From UKL13-2 sp031368465 (GTDB lineage Bacteria; Pseudomonadota; Gammaproteobacteria; Burkholderiales; Usitatibacteraceae): a stretch of DNA of 5,732 bases. This document shows positions 1-4,529 of this stretch, in pieces. Position numbers and translations under genes: made by a program. The notes beneath the pieces are model-generated. The model was not told the origin of the DNA. It saw only the letters and a list, made by a program, of their open reading frames with translations, and made no database searches. The DNA lies in assembly GCA_031368465.1 (NCBI GenBank), contig JANMNT010000003.1:1-5732 (forward strand), written 5' to 3'. Within the stretch, counting starts at the first letter, position 1. Each line of letters begins with the position of its first letter.

Positions 1-1026
1 CTTTTGAAAGCGTCGGGAGAGGGCATGATCCTTTTCAAACACGCCGCGGTACTCGCCGTAGGTGGTCGCACCGATACATTTCAATTGTCCGGACGACAGC
101 GCCGGTTTAAGCAGGTTCGATGCATCCAACGTGCCGCCAGATGCCGATCCCGCCCCAATCAAGGTGTGAATTTCGTCAATGAACATGATTGCGTTCGGAT
201 TATCGTGCAGTTGTTTCAATACCGCCTTGAGCCGCTGTTCGAAATCACCGCGGTATTTGGTTCCCGCCAACAGCGCACCCATATCGAGCGAATAGACCTG
301 CGACTTGGCGAGAATCTCCGGCACTTCACCGTCGACAATGCGTTTTGCCAGTCCCTCGGCAATGGCGGTTTTGCCGACGCCAGCCTCACCCACCAGAAGC
401 GGGTTGTTCTTTCGCCGACGACACAATATCTGGATGACACGTTCAACTTCCAGGTCACGACCGATCAACGGATCGATTTTTCCATCAATCGCGCTTTGGT
501 TAAGGTTTTGCGTGAATTGCTCAAGCGCGCCACCGCTCTCACCGCCTTCAGCCGTTTCACCTTCGGCTTCGGCTTTTTCAGGATGTTGCGGCGCCGCTTT
601 GGAAATGCCATGGGAAATGAAATTGACAACATCCAGCCGGGAAACCCCTTGCTGGTGCAGGTAATAGACGGCGTGTGAATCTTTTTCGCCATAAATTGCA
701 ACCATAACGTTGGCACCCATCACCTCCTTTTTGCCAGACGACTGCACGTGCAGTATCGCCCGCTGGATGACGCGCTGAAAACCAAGCGTTGGTTGTGTAT
801 TGACTTCACCGGCACCCGCCACAATAGGCGTGTGTTGCTCAATGAATTCAGTCAGGCTCTTGCGCAACTCGTCCACTTTGGCCGCGCAGGCCTTGAGTAC
901 TTCCTGTGCCGACGGGTTGTCGAGCAGTGCGAGCAACAAATGCTCGACGGTGATGAACTCATGCCGTTTGTGTCGCGCCTCAACAAACGCAGCGTGCAGA
1001 CTCATTTCGAGTTCATGGGCAATCAT
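1..1026 (-). CDS. clpA: ATP-dependent Clp protease ATP-binding subunit ClpA (5' 342 codons; runs off the left edge)
   Basis: ClpA is the cytoplasmic AAA+ unfoldase that feeds substrates into the ClpP peptidase and receives N-degron substrates from ClpS. I translated the minus strand from the ATG at 1026-1024, and the frame stays open to base 1. It begins MIAHELEMSLHAAF, the usual ClpA N-terminus. The N-domain covers about residues 1-142 (EFITVEHLLLALL at 23-35). A Glu/Gly/Ala-rich linker spans about 143-165, then the first AAA+ module starts. This has Walker A GEAGVGKT at 213-220 (Lys219), pore loop KYRG at 257-260, Walker B FIDE ending Asp284-Glu285, and arginine fingers at about 338-339 in ALSRRFQK. 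The family is about 750 residues, so the second AAA+ module and the ClpP-docking loop lie outside. It lies 136 bp downstream of clpS on the same strand. The Shine-Dalgarno is weak (GGAA, about 5 nt upstream). All key residues visible are intact. Confidence 0.97.
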   Translation of the reverse strand, partial: MIAHELEMSLHAAFVEARHKRHEFITVEHLLLALLDNPSAQEVLKACAAKVDELRKSLTEFIEQHTPIVAGAGEVNTQPTLGFQRVIQRAILHVQSSGKKEVMGANVMVAIYGEKDSHAVYYLHQQGVSRLDVVNFISHGISKAAPQHPEKAEAEGETAEGGESGGALEQFTQNLNQSAIDGKIDPLIGRDLEVERVIQILCRRRKNNPLLVGEAGVGKTAIAEGLAKRIVDGEVPEILAKSQVYSLDMGALLAGTKYRGDFEQRLKAVLKQLHDNPNAIMFIDEIHTLIGAGSASGGTLDASNLLKPALSSGQLKCIGATTYGEYRGVFEKDHALSRRFQK

Positions 1027-1055
1027 GTCATTCCATCTCTTTCTTTTCAAAACGC

Positions 1056-1124
1056 GTGACAATCCAAAATAGGCCTGTCACTTGATACAACGAATTTAAC
1101 AAGCAAATCGCATACCCGAGTCAA
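1056..1124 (-). promoter_or_regulatory. Possible clpA promoter and leader inverted repeat in the clpS-clpA gap
   Basis: Reading the minus strand, TTGACT (1124-1119) is followed after 17 bp by TGTTAA (1101-1096), a good -35 with a poor -10 (3 of 6). Just downstream is an inverted repeat, GTGACA at 1056-1061 and TGTCAC at 1076-1081 with 14 bp between, ending 30 bp before the clpA start. This could give clpA its own transcript in addition to readthrough from clpS. Motif matching only. Confidence 0.3.
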
Positions 1125-1162
1125 TTGGGGATGTTTTTGCAGATTTCACCTGCCTCGTTCAA

Positions 1163-1495
1163 CTAAACCTCTTCCATACTGCAACGCAACGGATGTTCGT
1201 ATTTGCGGGCCAGATCCATGACCTGCTCGACCTTCATCGAGGCAACATCACGTGGAAATACGCCACAAACACCCCGCCCTTCAGTATGTACCTGCAACAT
1301 TATCTGGGTTGCCCGCTCGTGGCTATGCCCGAAAATGCGGGTCAAAATATCCACTACAAACTCCATCGGCGTGTAATCGTCGTTGTACATCAATACCTGC
1401 CACATTGCCGGCGGCGCTGTTTTGGCCGGTTTTTCCTGCAGTTCGGTCGCTCCTTTACCGGGGTTGCCCGCGCCATTTTGGTGCCTTGTTGCCAT
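1163..1495 (-). CDS. clpS: ATP-dependent Clp protease adaptor ClpS
   Basis: ClpS is the N-recognin of the bacterial N-degron pathway. It binds proteins with bulky hydrophobic N-terminal residues and delivers them to the ClpA N-domain. The 110-residue product has a flexible polar N-terminal extension (about 1-28), then the diagnostic core NDDYTPMEFVV at 38-48, HSHERATQIMLQVH at 57-70, GVCGVFPRDVA at 75-85 and EHPLRC at 100-105. Asn38, Asp39 and His70 correspond to the residues that grip the substrate's N-terminal amino group in E. coli ClpS. I chose the ATG at 1495-1493 because it gives the usual length of about 105-110. The frame extends upstream to a GTG at 1564, but that codon falls inside the likely promoter. 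No clear Shine-Dalgarno is visible. It is first of the clpS-clpA pair and divergent from the cold-shock gene. Confidence 0.96.
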   Translation of the reverse strand: MATRHQNGAGNPGKGATELQEKPAKTAPPAMWQVLMYNDDYTPMEFVVDILTRIFGHSHERATQIMLQVHTEGRGVCGVFPRDVASMKVEQVMDLARKYEHPLRCSMEEV

Positions 1496-1545
1496 GTCGG
1501 AAGCCAATATTAGGGTGAAAAATTGAAAGGAAACGCGCTTGGTTA

Positions 1546-1575
1546 ATGATATGGACAAGTGCACTCACTTTTCAA
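1546..1575 (-). promoter_or_regulatory. Candidate clpS promoter
   Basis: On the minus strand TTGAAA (1575-1570; 5 of 6 to the sigma70 -35) is followed after 18 bp by TATCAT (1551-1546; 5 of 6 to the -10). The predicted transcription start is near 1539, giving a leader of about 45 nt before the ATG at 1495. This placement argues against the upstream GTG at 1564 as the clpS start. Confidence 0.45.
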
Positions 1576-1581
1576 CCCCAA

Positions 1582-1613
1582 GGGGTGAAAGGGGCGAAAT
1601 TTGGGGAAATTTG
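1582..1613. repeat. Short G/A-rich near-repeats between clpS and csp
   Basis: GGGGTGAAA at 1582-1590 is followed directly by GGGGCGAAA at 1591-1599, one mismatch in nine. GAAATTTG then occurs at 1596-1603 and again at 1606-1613, ten bases apart. The block lies upstream of both divergent promoters, so it could be a cluster of protein-binding sites. No function can be assigned from sequence alone. Confidence 0.5.
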
Positions 1614-1653
1614 TAAATACACCACGCATTGTTGCAAAAAAGCCTGTAAAATC

Positions 1654-1682
1654 TTGACTAAGTCTACTTAAGTAAGTACAAA
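1654..1682 (+). promoter_or_regulatory. Candidate csp promoter with internal palindrome
   Basis: TTGACT (1654-1659; 5 of 6) and TACAAA (1677-1682; 4 of 6) are separated by exactly 17 bp. The start is predicted near 1689, giving a leader of about 110 nt, typical of cold-shock genes. The spacer holds the perfect 10-bp palindrome TACTTAAGTA (1665-1674), a plausible operator. Confidence 0.5.
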
Positions 1683-1738
1683 GTGGACTTGGAGTTTAGC
1701 TTTAAGGTTTTCTGCATTTGCATCTGCGGTTGCGGGCC

Positions 1739-1783
1739 TTGAAAAGCGAAATATTTCCGGGGCTCTCCAACCCGTCTTTTCAA
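1739..1783 (+). promoter_or_regulatory. Inverted repeat in the csp leader, next to the ribosome binding site
   Basis: TTGAAAAG (1739-1746) is exactly complementary to CTTTTCAA (1776-1783). A smaller CGGG/CCCG pair (1758-1761 with 1771-1774) sits inside. The right arm ends one base before the AAGGA ribosome binding site (1785-1789). An alternative pairing, CCTT (1737-1740) with AAGG (1785-1788), would cover that site. The position suggests structure-dependent translation control, as known for cold-shock mRNAs. The pairings are seen; the function is inferred. Confidence 0.45.
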
Positions 1784-1784
1784 T

Positions 1785-1789
1785 AAGGA
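1785..1789 (+). promoter_or_regulatory. Ribosome binding site of csp
   Basis: AAGGA lies 9 nt before the ATG at 1799-1801. It fixes the start codon and is the element most likely affected by the leader inverted repeat. Confidence 0.75.
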
Positions 1790-1798
1790 TGCATTTGT

Positions 1799-2002
1799 AT
1801 GGCAACAGGTACAGTTAAATGGTTCAACGACGCCAAAGGTTATGGCTTCATTACACCCGATGATGGCAGCGAAGATCTTTTCGCGCATTTCTCGGCAATT
1901 CAAATGAACGGCTTTAAGACCCTTAAAGAAGGTCAAAAAGTTGCATTTGAAGTGACACAAGGCCCTAAGGGCAAACAAGCTTCAAATATCAATAACGGCT
2001 AA
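1799..2002 (+). CDS. Cold-shock-domain protein (CspA family)
   Basis: This is a 67-residue single-domain cold-shock protein, a cytoplasmic OB-fold chaperone that binds single-stranded RNA and DNA and melts secondary structure. It opens MATGTVKWFNDAKGYGFI. The aromatic strand KWF is at 7-9, RNP1 (KGYGFI) at 13-18 and RNP2 (LFAHF) at 27-31; Trp8, Phe17, Phe28, His30 and Phe31 form the expected nucleic-acid-binding face. Length is normal (65-70). The start is supported by AAGGA 9 nt upstream. The gene has its own promoter candidate, a long structured leader and a strong terminator, so it looks monocistronic. The paralogue letter (cspA, cspD, cspE) cannot be settled from sequence, nor whether it responds to cold or is constitutive. 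It is divergent from clpS. Confidence 0.96.
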   Translation: MATGTVKWFNDAKGYGFITPDDGSEDLFAHFSAIQMNGFKTLKEGQKVAFEVTQGPKGKQASNINNG

Positions 2003-2025
2003 GTTTTTCCGTTCTTGTGTCAGCT

Positions 2026-2058
2026 AAAAACCCCCTCAGCAACCCTGCGGGGGTTTTT
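2026..2058 (+). terminator. Rho-independent terminator of csp
   Basis: AAAAACCCCC (2026-2035) pairs perfectly with GGGGGTTTTT (2049-2058) around a 13-base loop, 24 bases after the csp stop. The T-run follows five G:C pairs. The A-run on the other side means it could also work in the minus direction. It ends two bases before the earliest possible rluE start. Confidence 0.88.
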
Positions 2059-2084
2059 GTTTGGGCGGTCGATGTTGTTGGGGC

Positions 2085-2645
2085 TTGCCCTTGTTGATTG
2101 CCTTTAACAAACCGTATGGCGTCATTTGTCAGTTCAGCCCATCGGGCGACAAACCCACGTTGAAGGACTATGTTGAAGTCGGTGCTGTTTATCCGGCGGG
2201 CAGACTGGACACCGATAGCGAAGGCTTGATGTTGCTCACCGACAACGGTGTTTTGCAAGCCAAGATCACTAACCCGCGCGATCAACTCGCCAAGACCTAC
2301 TGGGCACAGGTAGAGGGAAATGCAACCGATGTGGCATTGGCGCCCCTGCTAAAAGGTGTCGATCTCGGCGACTTTGTCGCCGCGCCCGCGTTGGCCGCAG
2401 CCGTCATCAATCCGCCGGCTCTTTGGTCGCGCACGCCCCCGGTACGATTTCGCGCCAGCATTCCAACGTCGTGGCTTGAAATCACCATTGCCGAGGGTAA
2501 AAACAGGCAAATTCGACGCATGACGGCAAAGATCGGATTGCCAACGCTGCGGCTGATTCGCGTCGCAATTGGCAAGTTTGATCTCATTGGGTCCGGGCTG
2601 CAGCCAGGCAATTGGACGGCGATTGGGGCCGAAAGAGTCTTTTGA
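2085..2645 (+). CDS. rluE: 23S rRNA pseudouridine synthase, RluE type
   Basis: This enzyme of the RsuA/RluB/RluE/RluF family converts a uridine of 23S rRNA, U2457 in E. coli, to pseudouridine near the peptidyl-transferase centre. The family signature GRLDTDSEGLMLLT is present, with the catalytic Asp encoded at 2208-2210. The N-terminal FNKPYGVICQF, the central KTYWAQVEG and the C-terminal SWLEITIAEGKNRQIRRM and GLPTLRLIRV blocks match RluE, and there is no S4 domain, as expected for RluE. From this start it is 186 residues, a normal length. No ATG or GTG lies upstream in frame near the conserved FNKP block. TTG codons at 2061, 2085, 2091 and 2094 are possible; I chose 2085 because it gives MPLLIAFNKPYGV, so the exact start is uncertain. 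No separate promoter is evident after the csp terminator. Confidence 0.93.
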   Translation: MPLLIAFNKPYGVICQFSPSGDKPTLKDYVEVGAVYPAGRLDTDSEGLMLLTDNGVLQAKITNPRDQLAKTYWAQVEGNATDVALAPLLKGVDLGDFVAAPALAAAVINPPALWSRTPPVRFRASIPTSWLEITIAEGKNRQIRRMTAKIGLPTLRLIRVAIGKFDLIGSGLQPGNWTAIGAERVF

Positions 2646-2646
2646 G

Positions 2647-2667
2647 CGGCGTTTTGCGCCGATTTTG
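2647..2667 (+). terminator. Weak terminator-like hairpin after rluE
   Basis: CGGCG (2647-2651) pairs with CGCCG (2657-2661) around a TTTTG loop and is followed by ATTTTG. It starts two bases after the rluE stop. The stem has only 5 bp and the U-run only 4, so termination would be partial at best. Confidence 0.4.
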
Positions 2668-2719
2668 ACCAAAAACCACCTAGAATGAACCACTTAGGCA
2701 AGAATTTTGGAAAAAATTG

Positions 2720-2747
2720 TTTCAATTTCTTGTCAACCGGCTAAAAT
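2720..2747 (+). promoter_or_regulatory. Candidate promoter of the Ala/Lys-rich gene
   Basis: TAAAAT (2742-2747; 5 of 6) is the best -10 in the gap, with a weak -35, TTTCAA (2720-2725), 16 bp upstream. An alternative is TTGTCA (2730-2735) with GTTAAT (2755-2760), but its 19-bp spacer is long. AAATTG (2714-2719) and CAATTT (2723-2728) form a dyad over the -35. The predicted leader is about 100 nt. Confidence 0.4.
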
Positions 2748-2814
2748 ACCCGACGTTAATTACCGTGACAGGCAAAAGGACCACTGCCATCAAAGCTCGT
2801 TCCCAGTATCTGTC

Positions 2815-2826
2815 GTTAACGTTAAC
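2815..2826. repeat. 12-bp perfect palindrome in the leader of the Ala/Lys-rich gene
   Basis: GTTAACGTTAAC is identical to its reverse complement and is also two tandem GTTAAC hexamers. It lies 27 bases before the ATG at 2854 and downstream of the promoter candidate, where a bound repressor or a short RNA hairpin could act. Function is inferred from position only. Confidence 0.6.
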
Positions 2827-2843
2827 AACACTCACTCACACTT

Positions 2844-2847
2844 AGGA
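2844..2847 (+). promoter_or_regulatory. Ribosome binding site of the Ala/Lys-rich gene
   Basis: AGGA lies 6 nt before the ATG at 2854. It decides this start over an in-frame TTG at 2707 that would add 49 residues and bury the signal peptide. Confidence 0.75.
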
Positions 2848-2853
2848 AACATA

Positions 2854-3195
2854 ATGAAAAAATTGTCCACCATCGTTGCAGCATTGTTTGCTGCTGCTGC
2901 ATTGAACGCCGCTGCCCAAGCTCCTGCCGCTGCACCTGCCAAAGCTGCTGAACCAGCTAAAGCCGCTGCCCCAGCCGCTGCTGCTCCTGCTAAAGCTGCC
3001 GAACCTGCTAAAGCTGCTGCTCCAGCAAAAGCTGCCGAGCCTGCAAAAGCAGAAATGAAGAAAGAAGAAAAGAAAGCCAAAGCAGAAAAGAAAGAAAAGA
3101 AAGCTGAAGCCAAAAAAGAAGAAGTGAAAAAAGAAGCGCCTAAGAAAGAAGAAGCTAAAAAAGAAGAAATGAAAAAAGACGCACCAAAGAAGTAA
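2854..3195 (+). CDS. Secreted Ala/Pro- and Lys/Glu-repeat protein of unknown function
   Basis: The product has 113 residues. I do not recognise a named family. A signal peptide is clear: MKKLSTIVAALFAAAALNAAAQA with likely cleavage after Ala23 (AQA/PAA), so the mature protein should be periplasmic or outside. Residues 24-66 are Ala/Pro/Lys/Glu only, with PAKAAEPAKA at 28-37, 45-54 and 57-66. Residues 67-113 are almost all Lys, Glu and Ala. From 87 to 113 a Lys-Lys pair recurs every five residues (87, 92, 97, 102, 107, 112), usually followed by Glu-Glu. There is no cysteine or aromatic residue after the signal peptide. The tail could form a charged single helix or bind polyanions such as lipopolysaccharide or nucleic acid. 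It resembles, only in composition, small acid-shock proteins such as Asr. The leader, ribosome binding site and strong terminator indicate a real, separately transcribed gene. Confidence 0.87.
   Translation: MKKLSTIVAALFAAAALNAAAQAPAAAPAKAAEPAKAAAPAAAAPAKAAEPAKAAAPAKAAEPAKAEMKKEEKKAKAEKKEKKAEAKKEEVKKEAPKKEEAKKEEMKKDAPKK
3112..3192 (+). repeat. 15-bp tandem codon repeat encoding a KKEEx pentad
   Basis: Residues 87-113 of the Ala/Lys-rich protein are five five-codon units plus a final Lys-Lys: KKEEV, KKEAP, KKEEA, KKEEM, KKDAP. Lys is written as both AAA and AAG and the fifth codon varies. The copies have therefore diverged at DNA level while the protein period is kept, suggesting selection on the protein. 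Confidence 0.75.
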
Positions 3196-3234
3196 TGTGA
3201 TGCGGGCTTGACGCCTGCTCGCTAGCGCTTCACC

Positions 3235-3263
3235 AAAAGGGCACCCAACGGGTGCCCTTTTTG
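3235..3263 (+). terminator. Rho-independent terminator after the Ala/Lys-rich gene
   Basis: AAAAGGGCACCC (3235-3246) pairs perfectly over 12 bp with GGGTGCCCTTTT (3250-3261) around a 3-base loop, followed by a further T. It lies 39 bases after the stop at 3195. It separates this gene from mnmA, so mnmA needs its own promoter or readthrough. Confidence 0.9.
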
Positions 3264-3318
3264 TTTTCATGCCTTGGCGCCAACCGCCCACCAGACATCG
3301 ACTACCGCATAATTCCCC
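3264..3318 (+). promoter_or_regulatory. Short mnmA upstream region with palindrome and possible -10
   Basis: These 55 bp between terminator and mnmA contain the perfect palindrome TTGGCGCCAA (3274-3283) and a -10-like CATAAT (3308-3313). No acceptable -35 lies 16-18 bp upstream (3285-3290 is CGCCCA) and no Shine-Dalgarno is present. If CATAAT is used, the mRNA would begin at or next to the ATG. Confidence 0.3.
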
Positions 3319-4407
3319 ATGACTACGCAAAACCAAAATCGAATTGTCGTCGGCCTCTCGGGTGGGGTTGACTCGGCCGTGACTGCGTTGCGACTCAAGC
3401 AACAGGGCTTTGAGGTGGTTGGTTTGTTCATGAAAAACTGGGAAGACGATGACGACGACGAATATTGCTCGACTCGTCAGGACTTCATCGACGCCGCAGC
3501 AGCAGCCGACGTCATCGGGATTGATTTTGAGGCGGTCAATTTTGCAGGCGAATACAAGGAACGGGTGTTCGCCGAATTCCTGCGGGAATACGCCGCCGGC
3601 AGAACGCCAAATCCGGATGTTTTGTGCAACGCCGAAATCAAGTTCAAAGCATTCCTCGATCACGCGATGCGAATGGGTGCCGCAAAAATTGCCACCGGCC
3701 ACTATGCTCGTGTACGTGAAGTCGACGGTCGATTCGAGCTGCTCAAGGGCGTGGACGGGTCAAAAGACCAAAGCTATTTTTTGCACCGTTTAACCCAGCA
3801 ACAATTGTCCAAAGCAATGTTCCCGATAGGTGAATTGGAAAAGCCGGTTGTCAGACAAATCGCAGCGGCCGCAGGACTGCCAAACCACGACAAGAAGGAC
3901 TCAACGGGAATTTGCTTTATTGGCGAGAGGCCTTTCCGCGAATTTCTCGAGCGATATCTTCCGAAGCAACCTGGCTGCATGGTCACGCCGGATGGCAAGA
4001 CGGTTGGAGAACATCAGGGCCTGATGTACTACACCATTGGCCAGCGCCAGGGCATCGGCATCGGCGGAAAGAAAGATGGCGACGGCGCGCCCTGGTTCGT
4101 CGCCGGCAAGCGCATGCAAGAAAATGTGCTTGTTGTCGTGCAGGGTCACGACCACCCTTTGCTGCTGAAGTCACAATTGGTTGCGGCAGATGTATCCTGG
4201 ATTGCCGGCACAGGCCCGACGACGGGGGAGCGTTTCGCGGCAAAAACGCGCTACCGTCAAGCTGATGCACCGTGCATTTTCAACCATGATGCCGGGCAGA
4301 TCGGATTTTCTCTTTCCTTTGATGCACCGCAATGGGCCATCACGCCGGGGCAGTCAGCCGTTTTGTACGATGGCGAAATTTGCCTCGGCGGTGGCGTTAT
4401 TTCCTGA
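3319..4407 (+). CDS. mnmA: tRNA-specific 2-thiouridylase MnmA
   Basis: MnmA makes the 2-thio group of s2U34 in the wobble position of tRNA-Lys, -Glu and -Gln. It adenylates C2 of U34 with ATP and then transfers persulfide sulfur relayed from IscS, through Tus proteins in E. coli. The product has 362 residues, the usual length. The PP-loop SGGVDS is at 14-19. LFMKNWEDDDDDEYCSTRQD at 36-55 is typical of proteobacterial MnmA. Cys103, in NPDVLCNAE, and Cys199, in STGICFIGE, match E. coli Cys102 and Cys199, the catalytic pair. TGHYAR is at 126-131, KDQSYFL at 149-155 and YYTIGQRQG at 237-245, with a C-terminal beta-barrel ending YDGEICLGGGVI. Every key residue is intact. Start MTTQNQNRIVVGLSGG is normal, though no Shine-Dalgarno is visible. 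A terminator lies just upstream and an unknown gene 122 bp downstream. Confidence 0.98.
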   Translation: MTTQNQNRIVVGLSGGVDSAVTALRLKQQGFEVVGLFMKNWEDDDDDEYCSTRQDFIDAAAAADVIGIDFEAVNFAGEYKERVFAEFLREYAAGRTPNPDVLCNAEIKFKAFLDHAMRMGAAKIATGHYARVREVDGRFELLKGVDGSKDQSYFLHRLTQQQLSKAMFPIGELEKPVVRQIAAAAGLPNHDKKDSTGICFIGERPFREFLERYLPKQPGCMVTPDGKTVGEHQGLMYYTIGQRQGIGIGGKKDGDGAPWFVAGKRMQENVLVVVQGHDHPLLLKSQLVAADVSWIAGTGPTTGERFAAKTRYRQADAPCIFNHDAGQIGFSLSFDAPQWAITPGQSAVLYDGEICLGGGVIS

Positions 4408-4445
4408 TCGCCAATCCCTTAAACAGGGGATGGATTCGCGGCGAT
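4407..4445 (+). repeat. Nested inverted repeat overlapping the mnmA stop
   Basis: ATCGCC (4407-4412) pairs with GGCGAT (4440-4445). Inside, ATCCC (4414-4418) pairs with GGGAT (4427-4431) around an 8-base loop. The first base belongs to the mnmA stop codon. There is no following T-run, so it is not a classical terminator, but it could protect the 3' end or slow polymerase. Confidence 0.35.
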
Positions 4446-4529
4446 ATTCAGTCCGTTGCCACCATCACGCCAACCAGGCATGAAAGCTCTCAGGTAAGAT
4501 TCGTTGACAACAAAACAGCGGTCGGGAAA

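Larger units (their letters stand above)
1496..1798. promoter_or_regulatory. Divergent clpS/csp control region
   Basis: This 303-bp gap has no supported gene. It contains the clpS promoter candidate (1546-1575), an imperfect hairpin over its -35 (1570-1590), G/A-rich near-repeats (1582-1613), the csp promoter with an internal palindrome (1654-1682), and a csp leader of roughly 110 nt with an inverted repeat ending next to the ribosome binding site (1739-1783). The two predicted transcription starts are about 150 bp apart, so one regulator could influence both directions. Confidence 0.6.

Noticed and set aside
4..678. Plus-strand open frame of 224 codons
   Set aside because: It is antisense to clpA, whose minus-strand frame carries all expected AAA+ motifs.
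1193..1518. Plus-strand frames opposite clpS
   Set aside because: They are shadows of clpS and have no recognisable domain or ribosome binding site.
1582..1606. G-quadruplex from GGGG runs
   Set aside because: Only three G-runs of four are present within a reasonable distance, so an intramolecular four-run quadruplex is not supported.
1664..1978. Minus-strand frame opposite the cold-shock gene
   Set aside because: The plus-strand frame is an unmistakable Csp; the opposite frame has no features of its own.
2707..2853. Longer form of the Ala/Lys-rich protein starting at a TTG at 2707
   Set aside because: It would place a typical signal peptide about 50 residues inside the protein and ignore the good AGGA 6 nt before the ATG at 2854.
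2854..3195. TolA- or histone-H1-like protein
   Set aside because: The similarity is only Ala/Lys composition; there is a signal peptide with a cleavage site and no TolA C-terminal domain or DNA-binding fold.
2842..3702. Long minus-strand open frame (286 codons) opposite the Ala/Lys-rich gene and the start of mnmA
   Set aside because: Its Phe/Ser/Gly-rich composition is the reverse reading of Lys/Glu/Ala codons, and it overlaps two well-supported plus-strand genes.
4332..4529. Upstream extension of the unknown gene to an ATG at 4332
   Set aside because: The extra 66 residues overlap the mnmA C-terminus in another frame and look like random translation; the ATG at 4530 begins the repeat region.
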